Made by a program: the position numbers and the translations under genes. 64,000 bases of DNA. Source: DATJZG01 sp035499295 (GTDB lineage Bacteria; Myxococcota; Myxococcia; Myxococcales; Anaeromyxobacteraceae). The first letter of the stretch is position 1, and every line of letters begins with the position of its first letter. Below the pieces are notes generated by a model. It made no database searches, was not told the DNA's origin, and worked only from the letters and a program-made list of their open reading frames with translations. This document shows positions 16,624 to 24,700 of the stretch, one piece after another. The stretch covers positions 1 to 64,000 of the forward strand of contig DATJZG010000018.1 in NCBI GenBank assembly GCA_035499295.1. Direction: 5' to 3'.

Positions 16624-17142
16624 ATGCGCCTTTATCCGAAGGTCATCCCCACCATCGCCCGCGAGGTCGTCCAGACCCTCATGCAGGACGGCGACATCGA
16701 GGTGGAGACCATGCGGATCGCCGATGCCGAGATGGACATGGCGTCCATCATGAAGGAGTACCTGGCCGCCGAGGAGCGCGTGAACGCGGCCACCCGCGAG
16801 GCGCTCGAGCGCCGCGGCTACGACCACTCCCGCTTCAACCAGGTGAAGCGCGAGATGGCCGACGTGCGCGGGTTCAAGATGGGCGACGAGGGGATCGAGT
16901 ACGTCATCGGCCAGATGATCGAGTTCCTGCTCGTGTCCCGGAACGTCGAGGAGGTCTACACCGAGGACCAGGTGCTGCGCCGGAAGATCTTCGGCATCTT
17001 CAAGCGCCACCTCGACGTGGACGACGAGATCGACCGCGAGGCGCGCGCCCGCCTGAAGCACCTGCAGGAAGGCACGAGCGCCTGGGACGTGGAGTACCAG
17101 AAGACGGTCGACCTGCTCCGCCGCTCGCGCGGCCTCGTCTAG
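16624..17142 (+). CDS. DUF507 family protein
   Basis: 172 residues, soluble and highly charged, mostly helical. MRLYPKVIPTIAREVVQTL at the N-terminus and EDQVLRRKIFGIFKRHLDVDDEIDREARARLKHL near the C-terminus are the family signature; the length is about that of two DUF507 repeats fused, as is usual in delta-proteobacteria and myxobacteria. Function is unknown. Preceded by its own terminator-promoter pair and followed by convergent genes, so it is a single-gene unit. Confidence 0.85.
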   Translation: MRLYPKVIPTIAREVVQTLMQDGDIEVETMRIADAEMDMASIMKEYLAAEERVNAATREALERRGYDHSRFNQVKREMADVRGFKMGDEGIEYVIGQMIEFLLVSRNVEEVYTEDQVLRRKIFGIFKRHLDVDDEIDREARARLKHLQEGTSAWDVEYQKTVDLLRRSRGLV

Positions 17143-17155
17143 CCCTGCCGGGGCG

Positions 17156-17905
17156 CTACGGGGCGCGCGCCAGGGTGGCGGACACCGGGCCGAGGTCGAT
17201 CTCGCTCACCACCGCCACCAGCGGGCGGGGCGGCTCGGAGCCGATCCAGAGGTGCAGGGGGCGGGAGGACGCGGGCTGGTCGGCGCGGGTCACGGTGGCG
17301 TCGATGCGCACGGTGTCGTAGGGCCCGACGGTGGTGTCCACCCGCTCCGGCTTCGCCGCCACCCTGCCGCGGAACCGCCAGTAGCGTCGGTTGCCGACGA
17401 GGTCGAAGCAGATCTCCTGGCCGGGCCTGAGCTCGGCGGCGCGCAGGTAGTAGGCGGCGGAGAGCGCGTCCAGGACCTCGCCCTTGCGCTCGAAGCGGGA
17501 GGAGTTCTTCGCGTCCCCGATCACGGTCTCGATGGCGATCGCGTCCGCGTTCTGCGAGATGCGGACGTCGGTCACCTTCTTCACCCCGTCCTCGAGCACC
17601 TCGTCGCGGTAGCGCTCGGGGAGGAGCGTCCTCGAGTTCACCCAGGAGAAAGCTCCTCCGACGATGCGCCGCACCTTGGCGAAGACCGAGGTGTTCTTGA
17701 GCCTCGCCTTGAGCGGGATCTGGGTGCCGTTGAACATCGGGCGCCCCGCCTCCATCGACAGGCTGCCCGCCCGGACGAGCCCCATCACGTCGAGGTCCAT
17801 GTGGAGCACCTCGCCCGTCCTGGGCGCGGCGCCCGGCCGGAGCGGCGGCAGGCCGCAGGGCTCGGCGGCGAGGGCCAGGGCGGCGAGGGCGGGGAGGATG
17901 GTCAC
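17156..17905 (-). CDS. DUF3108 domain protein (first of a tandem pair by position)
   Basis: 249 residues. A short signal-like start (MTILPALAALALAAEP) is followed by a beta-rich domain: GEVLHMDLDVMGLVRAGSLS, then NSSRFERKGEVLDALSAAYYLR and RPGQEICFDLVGNRRYWRFRGR, the DUF3108 pattern of exported proteins of unknown function. It has only one obvious Cys pair (CGLP, ICFD). The upstream minus-strand gene is also DUF3108, so they are probably diverged duplicates in one operon. GTG start; no ribosome binding site evident. Function not assigned. Confidence 0.78.
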   Translation of the reverse strand: MTILPALAALALAAEPCGLPPLRPGAAPRTGEVLHMDLDVMGLVRAGSLSMEAGRPMFNGTQIPLKARLKNTSVFAKVRRIVGGAFSWVNSRTLLPERYRDEVLEDGVKKVTDVRISQNADAIAIETVIGDAKNSSRFERKGEVLDALSAAYYLRAAELRPGQEICFDLVGNRRYWRFRGRVAAKPERVDTTVGPYDTVRIDATVTRADQPASSRPLHLWIGSEPPRPLVAVVSEIDLGPVSATLARAP

Positions 17906-18002
17906 CCCTCACCTCTGCCCGCCGCAGCGGGGGACGGGTCGTTCTCCGCGGGCCGCGGCAGGCGGGGCCGTCGGGGCTTCACTGGTGGAGGATAAGAGGG
18001 CT

Positions 18003-18755
18003 TCAGTTCCGGGCCACGGCCTCGCCGGGATGGTACCCCGAGAGGGTCGCGACCACGCTCCCGACCGCGAAGTCGGCGCTGACGCGAACGGGCACGTGGC
18101 GCTCGTCTGCCGAGAACCAGATGAAGGTGTCGCGCTTCGAGGCGAAGTTCCCCTGGAAGGCCGTCCCCACCGCCACCTTGAAGGAGTCGAAGTCCCCGGC
18201 GGGCGTGGAGAGCCGCTCCCGGCCGACGACCGTGGCGACGAGGACGAAGGTGCCCTTGGTGGTGAACACCGGGACCTCGTAGCGGGCCTGCGCGGAGAGC
18301 GGTTGCAGCCTGAGCCACAGGATCGCGCTCGCGAAATCGAGCGCCCCCGGGTCCATGTCGTAGGTGTTCTCGAACCGCTTCCCCTTGCGGACGATGCGGA
18401 TGGTGGCCTTCTTCGAGTCGCGGTCGAAGCGGGCGCTGTCGGCGTGCCGGTCTCCCACCTCGATGGCCTGCAGGTCGGAGCCGCGCGGCAGGTGCTGCTC
18501 CGCGTCCCAGTAGGAGACGAGGTGCTCGCGGATGTCGAGGATGCTCGCGAGGCCGTCGGTGCGTGCCTGGGCGATGACCGGCCAGATCACCCCTTCCGGC
18601 TGTCCCACCGAGATCCGGGCCTGGCCGGTGCGGACGCCCAGGTAGTCGATGGTGAAGTCGAGCTGCTCGCCGGGCGAGAACGCCTCGGGCCGGGCGATGG
18701 CCGGTGCGGCCAGGACGGCGAGGGCAGCGGCTGCGATGGCGGACCGGAGAGTCAT
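18003..18755 (-). CDS. DUF3108 domain exported protein
   Basis: 250 residues. Clear signal peptide (MTLRSAIAAAALAVLAAPAIA, cleavage probably after AIA). Mature part: FSPGEQLDFTIDYLGVRTGQARISVG, the DUF3108 hallmark; then KRFENTYDMDPGALDFASAILWLR and VFTTKGTFVLVATVVGRERLSTPAG. The protein is predicted periplasmic or outer-membrane associated. Members are often encoded near lipopolysaccharide or lipoprotein genes but have no proven role. It lies 97 bases upstream of the second DUF3108 gene. ATG 18755 was chosen because the signal peptide begins there. Confidence 0.85.
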   Translation of the reverse strand: MTLRSAIAAAALAVLAAPAIARPEAFSPGEQLDFTIDYLGVRTGQARISVGQPEGVIWPVIAQARTDGLASILDIREHLVSYWDAEQHLPRGSDLQAIEVGDRHADSARFDRDSKKATIRIVRKGKRFENTYDMDPGALDFASAILWLRLQPLSAQARYEVPVFTTKGTFVLVATVVGRERLSTPAGDFDSFKVAVGTAFQGNFASKRDTFIWFSADERHVPVRVSADFAVGSVVATLSGYHPGEAVARN

Positions 18756-18954
18756 CGGGACCTTGGCCTTGGGGCAAACGCTCCTTTTCCCCGCTCTTGC
18801 AAAGCCGCGGCCATCTGTCGGTATCCGGTTTTTGTTCAAGGACTTGGCGCGCGCCGCCCTGCTACCCTGGTGAAGACCGCGACACCTTTGTCGCAGTCTG
18901 GGCACCAAATGGCGTACCCTGGACGCCCCAGGGGGCGGTAGCCCGAGGTGATCC

Positions 18955-19176
18955 ATGCCAGTCGATCCCCACACCCTCGACGACGACTCGGATTCCTCGG
19001 CCGAAAGCGAGGGGAGGAGCCGGCGCTTCGGCGACTTCGACTGCCCGGCCTGCATGGCGAACAACCCCTACGACGAGAAGTTCGGCGACGGGGACGAGGT
19101 GCTCTGCTACTTCTGCGGCCAGGAGTACCTGGCGCAGGTGTCCGACGAGGGGCGGCTCAAGCTTCGCGAACGCTGA
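18955..19176 (+). CDS. Small zinc-ribbon-like protein
   Basis: 73 residues. An acidic Ser/Asp N-terminus (DDDSDSSAESEG) precedes a four-cysteine module: CPAC (FDCPACMANNPYDEKF) and CYFC (EVLCYFCGQEYLAQV), spaced about 20 residues apart, which should bind one zinc. The family is not recognised; small zinc ribbons of this sort often bind RNA polymerase or nucleic acid. GAGGTGAT just before the ATG is an excellent ribosome binding site, supporting that the gene is real. A TACCCT -10-like element lies about 35 bases upstream at 18915-18920. Confidence 0.75.
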   Translation: MPVDPHTLDDDSDSSAESEGRSRRFGDFDCPACMANNPYDEKFGDGDEVLCYFCGQEYLAQVSDEGRLKLRER

Positions 19177-19214
19177 CGGGCCGGGTGGGGCGCGAGGTAC
19201 CCTGGGTGCGGCGG

Positions 19215-19862
19215 CTACCGGGGCACAGCGCGTTCGCCGAAGATGGCGGTCCCGACGCGGACGATGGTGGCGCCGGCCTCGATGGCCTCCGGGTAGTCGG
19301 CGCTCATCCCCATCGACAGCTCCCGGAGTCGGAGGCGATCCCGCATTTCACGCATCGCCACGAAGAAATTGCGCGGATCGCCTTCCACCGGGGGGATGCA
19401 CATGAGCCCGGCGACCTCGAGATGGGGCAACCGCGAGAGCGAGGCCACGAGCTCGCCCACCCGCTCCGGGTCGCAGCCCGACTTGCTCGCCTCGCGCCCG
19501 ACGTTCACCTCGACCAGGATCCGAGTGGGCGAGCCGCGCTGGGTGGAGCGGCGCGAGATCTCTCGCCCGAGCTCCTCGCGGTCCACCGTGTGGATGAGCC
19601 CCACCTTGCCCACGAGGTACTTCACCTTGTTCGTCTGCAGCCCGCCGACGAAGTGCCAGACGACGTCCGGCAGGTCGGAGAGCGCCTCGGCCTTCTCGCG
19701 CCACTCCTGCACGTAGTTCTCGCCGAAGTCGCGCTGGCCGGCGGCGTACGCCTCGCGGAGGGCCGAGGCCGGCTGGGACTTCGACACCGCCACGAGCGTC
19801 ACCCCTGCCGGGATGTCCCGCCGGACCCGCAGGAGCCGTTCCGCGATTCCGCCGGCGCTCAG
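19215..19862 (-). CDS. yggS: YggS/PROSC family PLP homeostasis protein, probable CTG start
   Basis: 215 residues. YggS-type proteins bind pyridoxal phosphate and keep free PLP in balance. TLVAVSKSQPASALREAY contains the PLP lysine, followed by GQRDFGENYVQEWREKAEAL, WHFVGGLQTNKVKYLV, VEVNVGREASKSGC and LSMGMSADYPEAIEAGATIVRVGTAIFG, all family landmarks. No ATG, GTG or TTG lies in frame near the expected N-terminus; the next one upstream would fuse about 80 residues read out of frame through maf. CTG at 19860-19862 overlaps the maf TGA (CTGA) and follows GGAGGGTGAC at good spacing, so it is taken as the start. Confidence 0.88.
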   Translation of the reverse strand: MSAGGIAERLLRVRRDIPAGVTLVAVSKSQPASALREAYAAGQRDFGENYVQEWREKAEALSDLPDVVWHFVGGLQTNKVKYLVGKVGLIHTVDREELGREISRRSTQRGSPTRILVEVNVGREASKSGCDPERVGELVASLSRLPHLEVAGLMCIPPVEGDPRNFFVAMREMRDRLRLRELSMGMSADYPEAIEAGATIVRVGTAIFGERAVPR

Positions 19863-20452
19863 GTCACCCTCCAGGGCAGGACCACCCCGAGCTCGCCGAG
19901 GAGGGACAGCGTCTCGGCGAGGGGGAGGCCGACGACGTTCGAAACGCTGCCCGCGACCTCCCGCACGAAGGCGCCGCCGGCTCCCTGGACGGCGTAGGCC
20001 CCCGCCTTGTCGGCCGGCTCCCCGGTCGCCACGTACCAGTCGATCTGGTCGGCGGATAGGGCGACGAACTGGACCGTGCTCGAGACCACCGCGCTCGCCC
20101 ATGCGGCCTCGCGCCCCGGGGTGGCGGGCCGGTAGGCGTGGACGCCGGTGAGCACCGAGTGCGTGCGGCCCGAGAGGGCGCGGAGCATGCGGCGCGCGTC
20201 GTCGGCGTCGCGGGGCTTGCCCATCACCTCGTCCCCGAGGACCACCGCGGTGTCGGCCGCGAGCACCACCTCTCCCGGCGCTGCCGGAACGGCCCGGGCC
20301 TTCTCGCGGGCGAGCCGGCTCACGTAGTCGCGGGGGGGCTCGCCCGGCAGCTGGGCCTCGTCGGCCTCGGCCGGACGCACCGCGCAGGGAAGCCCGACCG
20401 ACGCGAGCAGCTCCCGCCGTCGCGGGCTCATGGAGGCGAGCACCAGGCGCAT
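19859..20452 (-). CDS. maf: Maf-like nucleotide pyrophosphatase
   Basis: 197 residues. Maf proteins hydrolyse non-canonical or excess nucleoside triphosphates (dTTP/UTP or modified nucleotides). The N-terminal LVLASMSPRRRELLASVG is the substrate phosphate-binding SxSPRRxELL motif; PVEADE-like PAEADEAQLPGE and VLAADTAVVLGDEVMGKP carry the catalytic acidic residues, and GEPADKAGAYAVQGAGGAFV the C-terminal signature. ATG start 40 bases from the divergent diguanylate cyclase gene. Overlaps yggS by 4 bases. Confidence 0.93.
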   Translation of the reverse strand: MRLVLASMSPRRRELLASVGLPCAVRPAEADEAQLPGEPPRDYVSRLAREKARAVPAAPGEVVLAADTAVVLGDEVMGKPRDADDARRMLRALSGRTHSVLTGVHAYRPATPGREAAWASAVVSSTVQFVALSADQIDWYVATGEPADKAGAYAVQGAGGAFVREVAGSVSNVVGLPLAETLSLLGELGVVLPWRVT

Positions 20453-20492
20453 TTGACTCGACCGGGGGGTATTGCTACCACGAACCCGAGCC

Positions 20493-21557
20493 ATGGAGTC
20501 GAGGGACCTCTTGCGAGAGCTGGAGCGAACCGTCCGGGAGCTCCAGGCGTTCAACGAGATCGGGCGCACCCTGGCGAGCACCCTCGACCTCCACGAGGTG
20601 CTCTCGCTCATCATGGAGAGGGTGAGCGGGGTCCTGCGCCCCGGCCACTGGTCGCTGCTGCTCGTCGACGAGGTGCGGCAGGAGCTGCTCTTCGAGATCG
20701 TGATCGGGGAGGGGGCGGAGCGACTGAAGGAGATGCGCCTCCCCGTCGGCGAGGGGATCGCCGGCCACGTCGCCCTTTCCGGAGAGCCCCTGCTCCTCGC
20801 CGACGCCCGCGCCGATCCGCGCTTCGCCGGCCGGTTCGACGAGGCCTCCGGCATCGTCACCGGGAGCGTCCTGGCGGTGCCGCTCGTGTCCCGCGGGCGG
20901 GTGCTCGGGGTGATCGAGCTCGTCAACCCGCAGGGAGCTCGCCCCTTCGACTCCGACGACCTGCGCATCGCCCGGGCGCTCTCCGACTACGCCGCCATCG
21001 CCATCGACAACGCCCGGGCCTACCAGCGCATCCGCGAGCTCACCCTGCGGGACGACCACACCGGGCTCTTCAACGCCCGCCATCTTTGGCAGCAGCTCGC
21101 CTCCGAGGTGGAGCGCACCAAGCGCACCGGGCGCCCCTTCTCGCTCGTCTTCCTCGACCTCGACCGGTTCAAGGCGGTGAACGACCGGCACGGGCACCAG
21201 GCCGGGAGCGCCGTCCTCCGCGAGGTCGGCGAGCTCATCCGCCGCCGCATCCGGTCCATCGACGTCCCGGTGCGTTACGGCGGCGACGAGTTCGTGGTGC
21301 TCCTGCCCGAGACCGACCGCGCCGGCGCCCGGGCGGTGGCCGGCCACCTGCGGGAGGCCATCAACGCCGAGGTCTTCCTCGGCTCCCGCGACCTCGCCGT
21401 ACAGGTCACCGCCAGCTTCGGGATCGCCACCTTCCCCGGCGACGGCGCGGGAGCCGAGGACCTCCTGCAGATGGCGGACGCCGCCATGTACCACGTGAAG
21501 GAGACGACCCGGGACGCCATCGCCCAGGCGGGCGACCTGCCGGCGCGCGCGGTCTAG
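20493..21557 (+). CDS. GAF-GGDEF diguanylate cyclase
   Basis: 354 residues, cytosolic. A short coiled-coil (RELERTVRELQAFNEIGRTLAS) leads into a GAF sensor (about 30-178) and a GGDEF domain (about 180-350). The catalytic loop RYGGDEFVVLLP (GGDEF 263-267) is intact, as is the inhibitory I-site RSID at 254-257, exactly five residues before it. DDHTGLFNARHL is the domain's opening motif. It should make cyclic di-GMP with product inhibition; what the GAF domain senses is unknown. Divergent from maf with 40 bases between starts. ATG 20493 chosen at the coiled-coil start. Confidence 0.93.
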   Translation: MESRDLLRELERTVRELQAFNEIGRTLASTLDLHEVLSLIMERVSGVLRPGHWSLLLVDEVRQELLFEIVIGEGAERLKEMRLPVGEGIAGHVALSGEPLLLADARADPRFAGRFDEASGIVTGSVLAVPLVSRGRVLGVIELVNPQGARPFDSDDLRIARALSDYAAIAIDNARAYQRIRELTLRDDHTGLFNARHLWQQLASEVERTKRTGRPFSLVFLDLDRFKAVNDRHGHQAGSAVLREVGELIRRRIRSIDVPVRYGGDEFVVLLPETDRAGARAVAGHLREAINAEVFLGSRDLAVQVTASFGIATFPGDGAGAEDLLQMADAAMYHVKETTRDAIAQAGDLPARAV

Positions 21558-21576
21558 GACCCGGGACTTCCGACGG

Positions 21577-23163
21577 CTAGTCCTGCGCGGTCGCGGGCGA
21601 CCGGAGCAGGGCGTCGTTCACCTTCACCTTCGCCCCCTCGCGGAGCGACTTGAGCCAGGCCGCCTCGAGCTGCGACTCCCGGGAGGTGCGCAGGCGCGCC
21701 GCCACCTCCTCGCTCTGCTGCGCGAACCGGGCCGGGTCGGGGTGCGTCCGGTCCTTCACCTGGGCCACCGCCGGGCCGGCGGCGGTCGAGTAGACGTCCG
21801 GGAGCGCCTGACCGGCCGCCGTGGCGGCGAAGGCCGCAGCGGCGAGCGGCGGGACGTCGCCCAGCCGGGGCACGGCTCCGCCGCTGCGGCCGAAGAGGCC
21901 GGTCTCGTCGGCGACGAGCGGGTCCCCGCCGAGCGTCTGCACCGGGGTCTTCCTCGCCTGGGCCGGGTCCTTCGGCGGGGCGGGGAAGAGGTCGGAGAGC
22001 TTCTTGCCCGCCTTCAACTGCGCGAGCGCCTCGGAAGCCTTGGCCTGCGCGAGCTTGCGCGCCGCCTCGCCGGCGAGGATCTCCTTCGCGATGTCCGCCT
22101 GCACCTCGGCGAGCGGGACGGTGTGCGCCTCCTCCACCGCCTCCACCTGGATGAGGTGCCAGCCGAAGCGGGTCCGGACGGGCTGGGAGAGCTCGCCGGG
22201 CTTGAGCGCGAAGGCGGCGTCCTCGAAGGGCTTCGCCATCACCCCGGAGCCGAAGAAGCCGAGCTCCCCGCCCCGGTCCTTGCTCCCCGGGTCGTCGGAC
22301 ACGGCCCGCGCCACCGCGCCGAAGTCCTCGCCCTTCCTCACCCGCTCGGCCGCTTGCTCGACCTTCTTGCGGGCGGCGTCGTCCTGGGCCTGGGGGGCGC
22401 CCTCGGGCACCTTCACGAGAACGTGGCGCGCCTTCACCCGCTTCCCCTTCTCGTAGCGGGCGGCGTTGTCCTTGTAGAACTGGGCCACCCGGGCCGCGTT
22501 CGCCGAAAGGAAGGCCTTCACCTCGGCGTCGCTGACCTTCACCTGCTTCTGGGCGAGGGCGACGGGGAAGCGGACGTAGACGAGGTTCACCTGGTCGTTG
22601 TCCGCCGTCCAGGCCTCCTTCACCTCCTCGGGCGACACCTGGGCGCCCTCCCGCAGGAGCGCCATCATCTTCGAGTAGAGGAGGTCGTCCCGCAGCGTCT
22701 GCTCGAAGCGCGACTCGGAGCCGTAGATGGCCCGCGCGTTCCTCCGGTAGACCTCGAGGTCGAAGTGGCCGTCGGTCTGGAAGGCGGGGATCCCCCAGAT
22801 GACCCGGTTCACCTCCTCGTCGCTCACGGAGAGCCCGCGGCGCCGCGCCTCCCTCGTCGCCAGGACGCGGTCGACGAGCTGGTTCACGGCGACGTTGCGC
22901 AGGCCGAGCTGGTCGGCGAGCTCGCGGGTGAACGTTTGTCCTACACGGGCCTGGTAAGCGCGGAAGAGCTGGGCGTAGCGCTGCTCGAAATCGGCCGCGG
23001 TCACGACGTAACCGTCGACTTCGACTGCATTCGTCCGCGAGAGCCCCTCCACCTGGCAGCCCTGCGAGCCCGGGCCGAAGCTGATGACGAAGACGACGAT
23101 GATGATGCCGAAGAGGATGTAGGTGAGGACGCTGCGGCTCTTCGACCGAAGGATGTCCAGCAT
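21577..23163 (-). CDS. ppiD: PpiD-like periplasmic folding chaperone (SurA_N-PpiC)
   Basis: 528 residues. One N-terminal membrane anchor (residues 13-30, LTYILFGIIIVVFVISFG) places the rest in the periplasm. A SurA-type helical chaperone module follows (about 45-230), then a parvulin PPIase domain (about 243-342: VKARHVLVKV, GELGFFGSGVMAKPFEDAAF, RFGWHLIQVE), then a long helical tail. PpiD helps outer membrane proteins fold near the translocon. ATG at 23163 starts the anchor. Divergent from mreC. Family length fits. Confidence 0.9.
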   Translation of the reverse strand: MLDILRSKSRSVLTYILFGIIIVVFVISFGPGSQGCQVEGLSRTNAVEVDGYVVTAADFEQRYAQLFRAYQARVGQTFTRELADQLGLRNVAVNQLVDRVLATREARRRGLSVSDEEVNRVIWGIPAFQTDGHFDLEVYRRNARAIYGSESRFEQTLRDDLLYSKMMALLREGAQVSPEEVKEAWTADNDQVNLVYVRFPVALAQKQVKVSDAEVKAFLSANAARVAQFYKDNAARYEKGKRVKARHVLVKVPEGAPQAQDDAARKKVEQAAERVRKGEDFGAVARAVSDDPGSKDRGGELGFFGSGVMAKPFEDAAFALKPGELSQPVRTRFGWHLIQVEAVEEAHTVPLAEVQADIAKEILAGEAARKLAQAKASEALAQLKAGKKLSDLFPAPPKDPAQARKTPVQTLGGDPLVADETGLFGRSGGAVPRLGDVPPLAAAAFAATAAGQALPDVYSTAAGPAVAQVKDRTHPDPARFAQQSEEVAARLRTSRESQLEAAWLKSLREGAKVKVNDALLRSPATAQD

Positions 23164-23300
23164 GACAGAGGGGCTCCCGCCGATGAGGGGATCCGCCTTG
23201 GCGAGCTGCCGCAGCGGGGTTGAAGACCCTAGCCAAAGACGGCTAAAATGCAAGTGATTTCGAGGGCCGGCGGGGCGCCCCCCGCAGGGACGGAGTTGCG

Positions 23301-24170
23301 TTGCTCGCACTGCTGAAGCGGTACCGAGAGTTCATCGCCGTCGCGTTGCTCGTGGTCGTGCCGCTGGGCGTCTTCTTCGCCCACGCCCGCCACCCGAGCG
23401 ACCGGACCGCGACCGATCGCTTGGTGCTCGCGATGACGAGCCCGCTCGAGAAGGCGATCGACTGGACGGTCACCGGAACGCTCTCCGCCTGGCGCCGCTA
23501 CGCGTCGCTGCGCGGCATCCGGGAGCGGGCCGACGACCTCTCGCGGGAGGTGAACCGCCTGCGCTCCGAGGCCGACGCGCTCCGGGAGCTGCGGGCGGAG
23601 AACGAGCGGCTCGAGCGGCTTCTCGAGTTCGCGCACACCCGCCCCGAGCTCCGCATGGTCGGGGCCCGCATCATCGGGACCCGCATGGACCCGAAGGGGC
23701 TCCAGCTCCTCACCATCGACCGGGGCTCCGAGGAGGGGCTGCGCCGCATGATGCCGGTGGTGAGCGCCGACGGCGTGGTGGGGCGCGTCCACACCGTCGC
23801 CGGGCACAGCGCCGACGTGCTCCTCCTCAGCGACCGCAACAGCTCGATCGCGGTGCGCGTCGATCGGTCGCGCGCGCGCGCCAACGTGCGCGGCCAGGGA
23901 GCTCCCGGCCCCTGTCGCCTCGATTACGCGCTCCGCTCCGACGACCTCATCGAGGGGGACCTGCTCGTGACCTCCGGCACCGACGGGGTCTTCCCCCGGG
24001 GGTTCTCGGTGGGGAAGGTGACGCGGGTGAGGCGCGCCGCCTACGGGCTCTACCAGACCGCCGACGTCCTGCCGGCCGCCGATGTGAACCGGCTCGAGGA
24101 GGTCCTCGTCCTCGTCGCCAAGGACCCGGCGCCCGAGAGGGTGCAAGAGGCCCAGGCCCCGCTCCCGTGA
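23301..24170 (+). CDS. mreC: Rod shape-determining protein MreC
   Basis: 289 residues. Bitopic inner-membrane protein with one N-terminal helix (FIAVALLVVVPLGVFFA), a coiled coil (about 75-115, DLSREVNRLRSEADALRELRAENERL split over that range) and a beta-rich periplasmic domain (VSADGVVGRVHTVAGHSADVLLLSD). MreC scaffolds the elongasome. Starts at TTG with GGAG five bases upstream. First gene of an mreC-mreD-PBP2-rodA operon; mreB is not in the window. Ends in a GTGA overlap with mreD. Confidence 0.92.
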   Translation: MLALLKRYREFIAVALLVVVPLGVFFAHARHPSDRTATDRLVLAMTSPLEKAIDWTVTGTLSAWRRYASLRGIRERADDLSREVNRLRSEADALRELRAENERLERLLEFAHTRPELRMVGARIIGTRMDPKGLQLLTIDRGSEEGLRRMMPVVSADGVVGRVHTVAGHSADVLLLSDRNSSIAVRVDRSRARANVRGQGAPGPCRLDYALRSDDLIEGDLLVTSGTDGVFPRGFSVGKVTRVRRAAYGLYQTADVLPAADVNRLEEVLVLVAKDPAPERVQEAQAPLP

Positions 24171-24688
24171 GACCCGCCGTGCGCACCCTCCTCGCCCTCG
24201 CCGCCACGCTCGTGGTGCTCGCCCTCGGGGCGTCGCTCACCCACCTCGCCGGCGGCGGCGCCTTCTCGCTCGCCCTCGCCCTGCCGGTGGTGGTGTGGCT
24301 CGGCCTCGGGGCCGGGCTGGTGGAAGGGGCGGTGGCGGCGGCGCTCGTGGGGGTGCTCCTCGACGCGGCGGCGGGCGGGCCGGCGGGGCTGCAGGTCTTC
24401 CTGTCGGTGATGCTCTTCCTGTCGAGCCGAGCGGCGGCGGGCGCCTTCGACGGGCGCTCCACCCTGGGCTTCGCCCTGCTCTCCGCGGTGGGGACCCTGT
24501 GCTACGGGCTCGGCGCCATCCTCCTCACCCGCTACGTCTCGACGGCAGAGGTGGCGCCGCGATGGGCGCTCGGGTGGCGCGTGCTCGTCGAGGCCACCCT
24601 CACCGGCGCGGCCGCGGTCGCCATCCGCCCGCTTCTCGATCGGTTCGTCGCCCCGCTGAAGCGGGAGGACCCGGGGCTATTGCGATGA
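24167..24688 (+). CDS. mreD: Rod shape-determining protein MreD
   Basis: 173 residues with five or so membrane segments (LLALAATLVVLALGAS, FSLALALPVVVWLGLGAG, AVAAALVGVLLDAAAGG, LQVFLSVMLFLSSRAAAG, GFALLSAVGTLCYGLGAILL). MreD is the small partner of MreC and RodA in wall elongation. Sequence similarity in this family is low, so the call rests on topology, size and position. GTG start overlaps the mreC stop. Confidence 0.85.
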   Translation: MRPAVRTLLALAATLVVLALGASLTHLAGGGAFSLALALPVVVWLGLGAGLVEGAVAAALVGVLLDAAAGGPAGLQVFLSVMLFLSSRAAAGAFDGRSTLGFALLSAVGTLCYGLGAILLTRYVSTAEVAPRWALGWRVLVEATLTGAAAVAIRPLLDRFVAPLKREDPGLLR

Positions 24689-24700
24689 GGGCCGGCTAGC

